From the NCBI GenBank assembly GCA_014706295.1, contig JACSVZ010000004.1, positions 15,166,090 through 15,230,089 of the forward strand: 64,000 nucleotides of DNA, written 5' to 3'. Below the pieces are notes generated by a model, which did no database searches, was not told the DNA's origin, and was given only the letters and a program-made list of their open reading frames with translations. Position 1 is the first letter of the stretch, and each line of letters starts with the position of its first letter. The translations under genes and the position numbers were made by a program. This DNA is from Lycocorax pyrrhopterus obiensis. Lineage: Eukaryota; Chordata; Aves; Passeriformes; Paradisaeidae. This document shows, piece by piece, positions 62,401 to 64,000 of the stretch.

Positions 62401-64000
62401 CAACTGGTTTGAAGTCATCCTATGTTCTCAAAGGAAATCTAAAGTACTGTTTTATTACAACACTTGGCCAGTTTTTAATTGGCTGAAAGATGACCTGTTT
62501 TTCTATGTTTACCTAATAAAACCTATTTTTTCTCCTTATCACCCTCGGTGCTTCTCTTAGAGCAACAGTACTACTACTACTGATGCTTTAAAACACTTGG
62601 TGATGAAAAAACCTGCAATAATCAGAGTGAAAAATACAGGAACATTGAAAATCGGGAGGGGACATTGTAGCTTAACTCTGTGACAGTTTATGGGAAAAGA
62701 AATTCTTTAGGTAAAGTAGATTTTCCTGAAAATCACAGATTTATTGCAGGAAGACAGAAACTGTTCAGAAGAATGGTAACCAGTGCACAGTCTGTGACTG
62801 TGAGATCCCAAAGAGATGCAGAGCTCTTTGGCCCAGCCATGTCCCATCTCCACCCTAGTGCACAACATGGGTATCCACCATCCCACCAAGAGCAGAAAGC
62901 TGGGTGAATGTGCAGGATTTACAGATCTAAGTAGTTTTGCTGTCTCCTGAAAGAATAAAATCCGTTTATTTTACGTGCTGTGTCCAGAGGGCTTTGCACC
63001 ATCTCATACTGTATTTCAAAATCGATTTTCTCCTGCTCTGCTTGCAGAAGTAGCAGCTTTAACACTGGAAATGTTATAAACAAAGGCTGAGGGAGGAGAC
63101 TCATGGCTCTAGCTCCCTGCTCAGTTTTCATAACATAGACCTTGCTACTTGAGAAAATGGGAGCTTTTTTCCCGGTGCCTCTAGAAATTTTTTTCTCTTG
63201 AATCTCAGTCTACTTACAGACTGGAAGAAGTTGGGCAAGACAAGCAAATGTAGCACCAATAGTCACAAAATTACAGCAGATATTCATGGCCATCGCACAG
63301 GTTTCAGAAAGGGAAAGGCTTCCCACTGCTAGAAATTACCTACCAGATTATTTTTATAAGTTTTGATGTTTTTGACAAGCATGAGACTAACCCTAATAAA
63401 TTACTTATGAACTCAGACCTATCAGAACTTACGCAGCAGCTGTCTGAGAATCTGAGAAGGGATAGCAAGCTCCTGAACAACTGATGTAATTGAATGCAAT
63501 TAAGGACTAAGAGGTATCAAATGCATGCAATCATATTCTCTTGATCTAGAAATTCATATTAACTCTCAGAGAGCGTTTTCAAATTTGCCATTTGCTGGTG
63601 CTCAGTTTTTGTGTGTGTGTGTGAGATTTATTCCCAGGATACATCTCATTGTATCGAAGGAGCAAATTCTGCTTTATTGTGTTGTTATTTATTAAAATTC
63701 TCTTCAGGGAACACAAGCCAGGCCTAGCAAATCCGAAGAGCAAAGGATTCTCTCTGTCCAGTGGAAGCTACCTGAAAAGTAAAAATACTTGCTCCAAAAA
63801 TTTCCTGTGAGTATAAAATGCAACCCTTAAAAACCATGTTTGGACTCATTGTGTAAGTAATTTTCATGTGTTAACTACATTTATTTGCTTCATCTGACAC
63901 ATAGATTGGTTACCAGCTCTATCTCCGAATTATTTTGGCAAAAGTAGTGCAGCACCCTTATAGAAAACATAGTTTGAACCATATTATGAACTAAAATCTT
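59447..64000. other. non-coding DNA with a short GT repeat
   Basis: This is unique AT-rich DNA with a (GT)n run at 63611-63623. A CpG cluster, AAAGCGCGCGAC, lies near 59775. The longest frame (158 codons, 60142-60618 minus) has no domain that I recognise. No gene, RNA gene or transposon can be supported. Confidence 0.55.

Overview
This window looks like gene-poor vertebrate nuclear DNA, most likely from a bird. It is AT-rich and CpG-poor, has no operon-like or densely packed coding structure, and is broken up by simple repeats. It also carries CR1 retrotransposon tails with the usual avian 3' end (octamers of the ATTCTATG type). One solo LTR (3892-4306) resembles an endogenous-retrovirus LTR that I associate with songbird genomes, so a passerine or related bird is my best guess. 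This rests on remembered repeat families, not on a search.

Layout. 1-16 kb: mostly featureless non-coding DNA, with the solo LTR at 3.9-4.3 kb, a second less certain LTR-like block at 6.69-7.12 kb, a 100-nt exon-like segment at 12.5 kb and a CpG-bearing possibly conserved element at 15.4 kb. 16-25 kb: a striking 175-bp perfect pentanucleotide array (16526-16700), an old CR1-like remnant near 19.6 kb and a clear minus-strand CR1 tail at 24.5-24.9 kb. 25-45 kb: mostly unique sequence with a CA repeat, a short CR1 remnant at 36.5 kb, two exon-like places (33.8-34.07 kb and 42.56-42.73 kb), a paired TAATTA element at 41.27 kb and an AT/AC microsatellite at 44.3 kb. 45-64 kb: an ATTGG repeat, a 532-bp interval bounded by 15-nt direct repeats (53.6-54.2 kb), a short CR1 tail at 56.9 kb, a degenerate minus-strand membrane-protein relic with a GPCR TM7-like motif at 57.6-58.2 kb, and a plus-strand CR1 tail at 58.9-59.45 kb.

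I recognise no intact protein-coding gene. Open frames of 60-170 codons are plentiful on both strands, but the longest ones are the length expected by chance and resemble no family I know. I see no rRNA, tRNA, snRNA or CRISPR array. The window is best read as a gene desert or the inside of a very large intron. Any function would lie in regulatory DNA, a few small exons of unrecognised transcripts, or repeat-derived sequence. No complete new biological system is visible; the most interesting leads are the exon-like segments, the membrane-protein relic and the direct-repeat-bounded interval.
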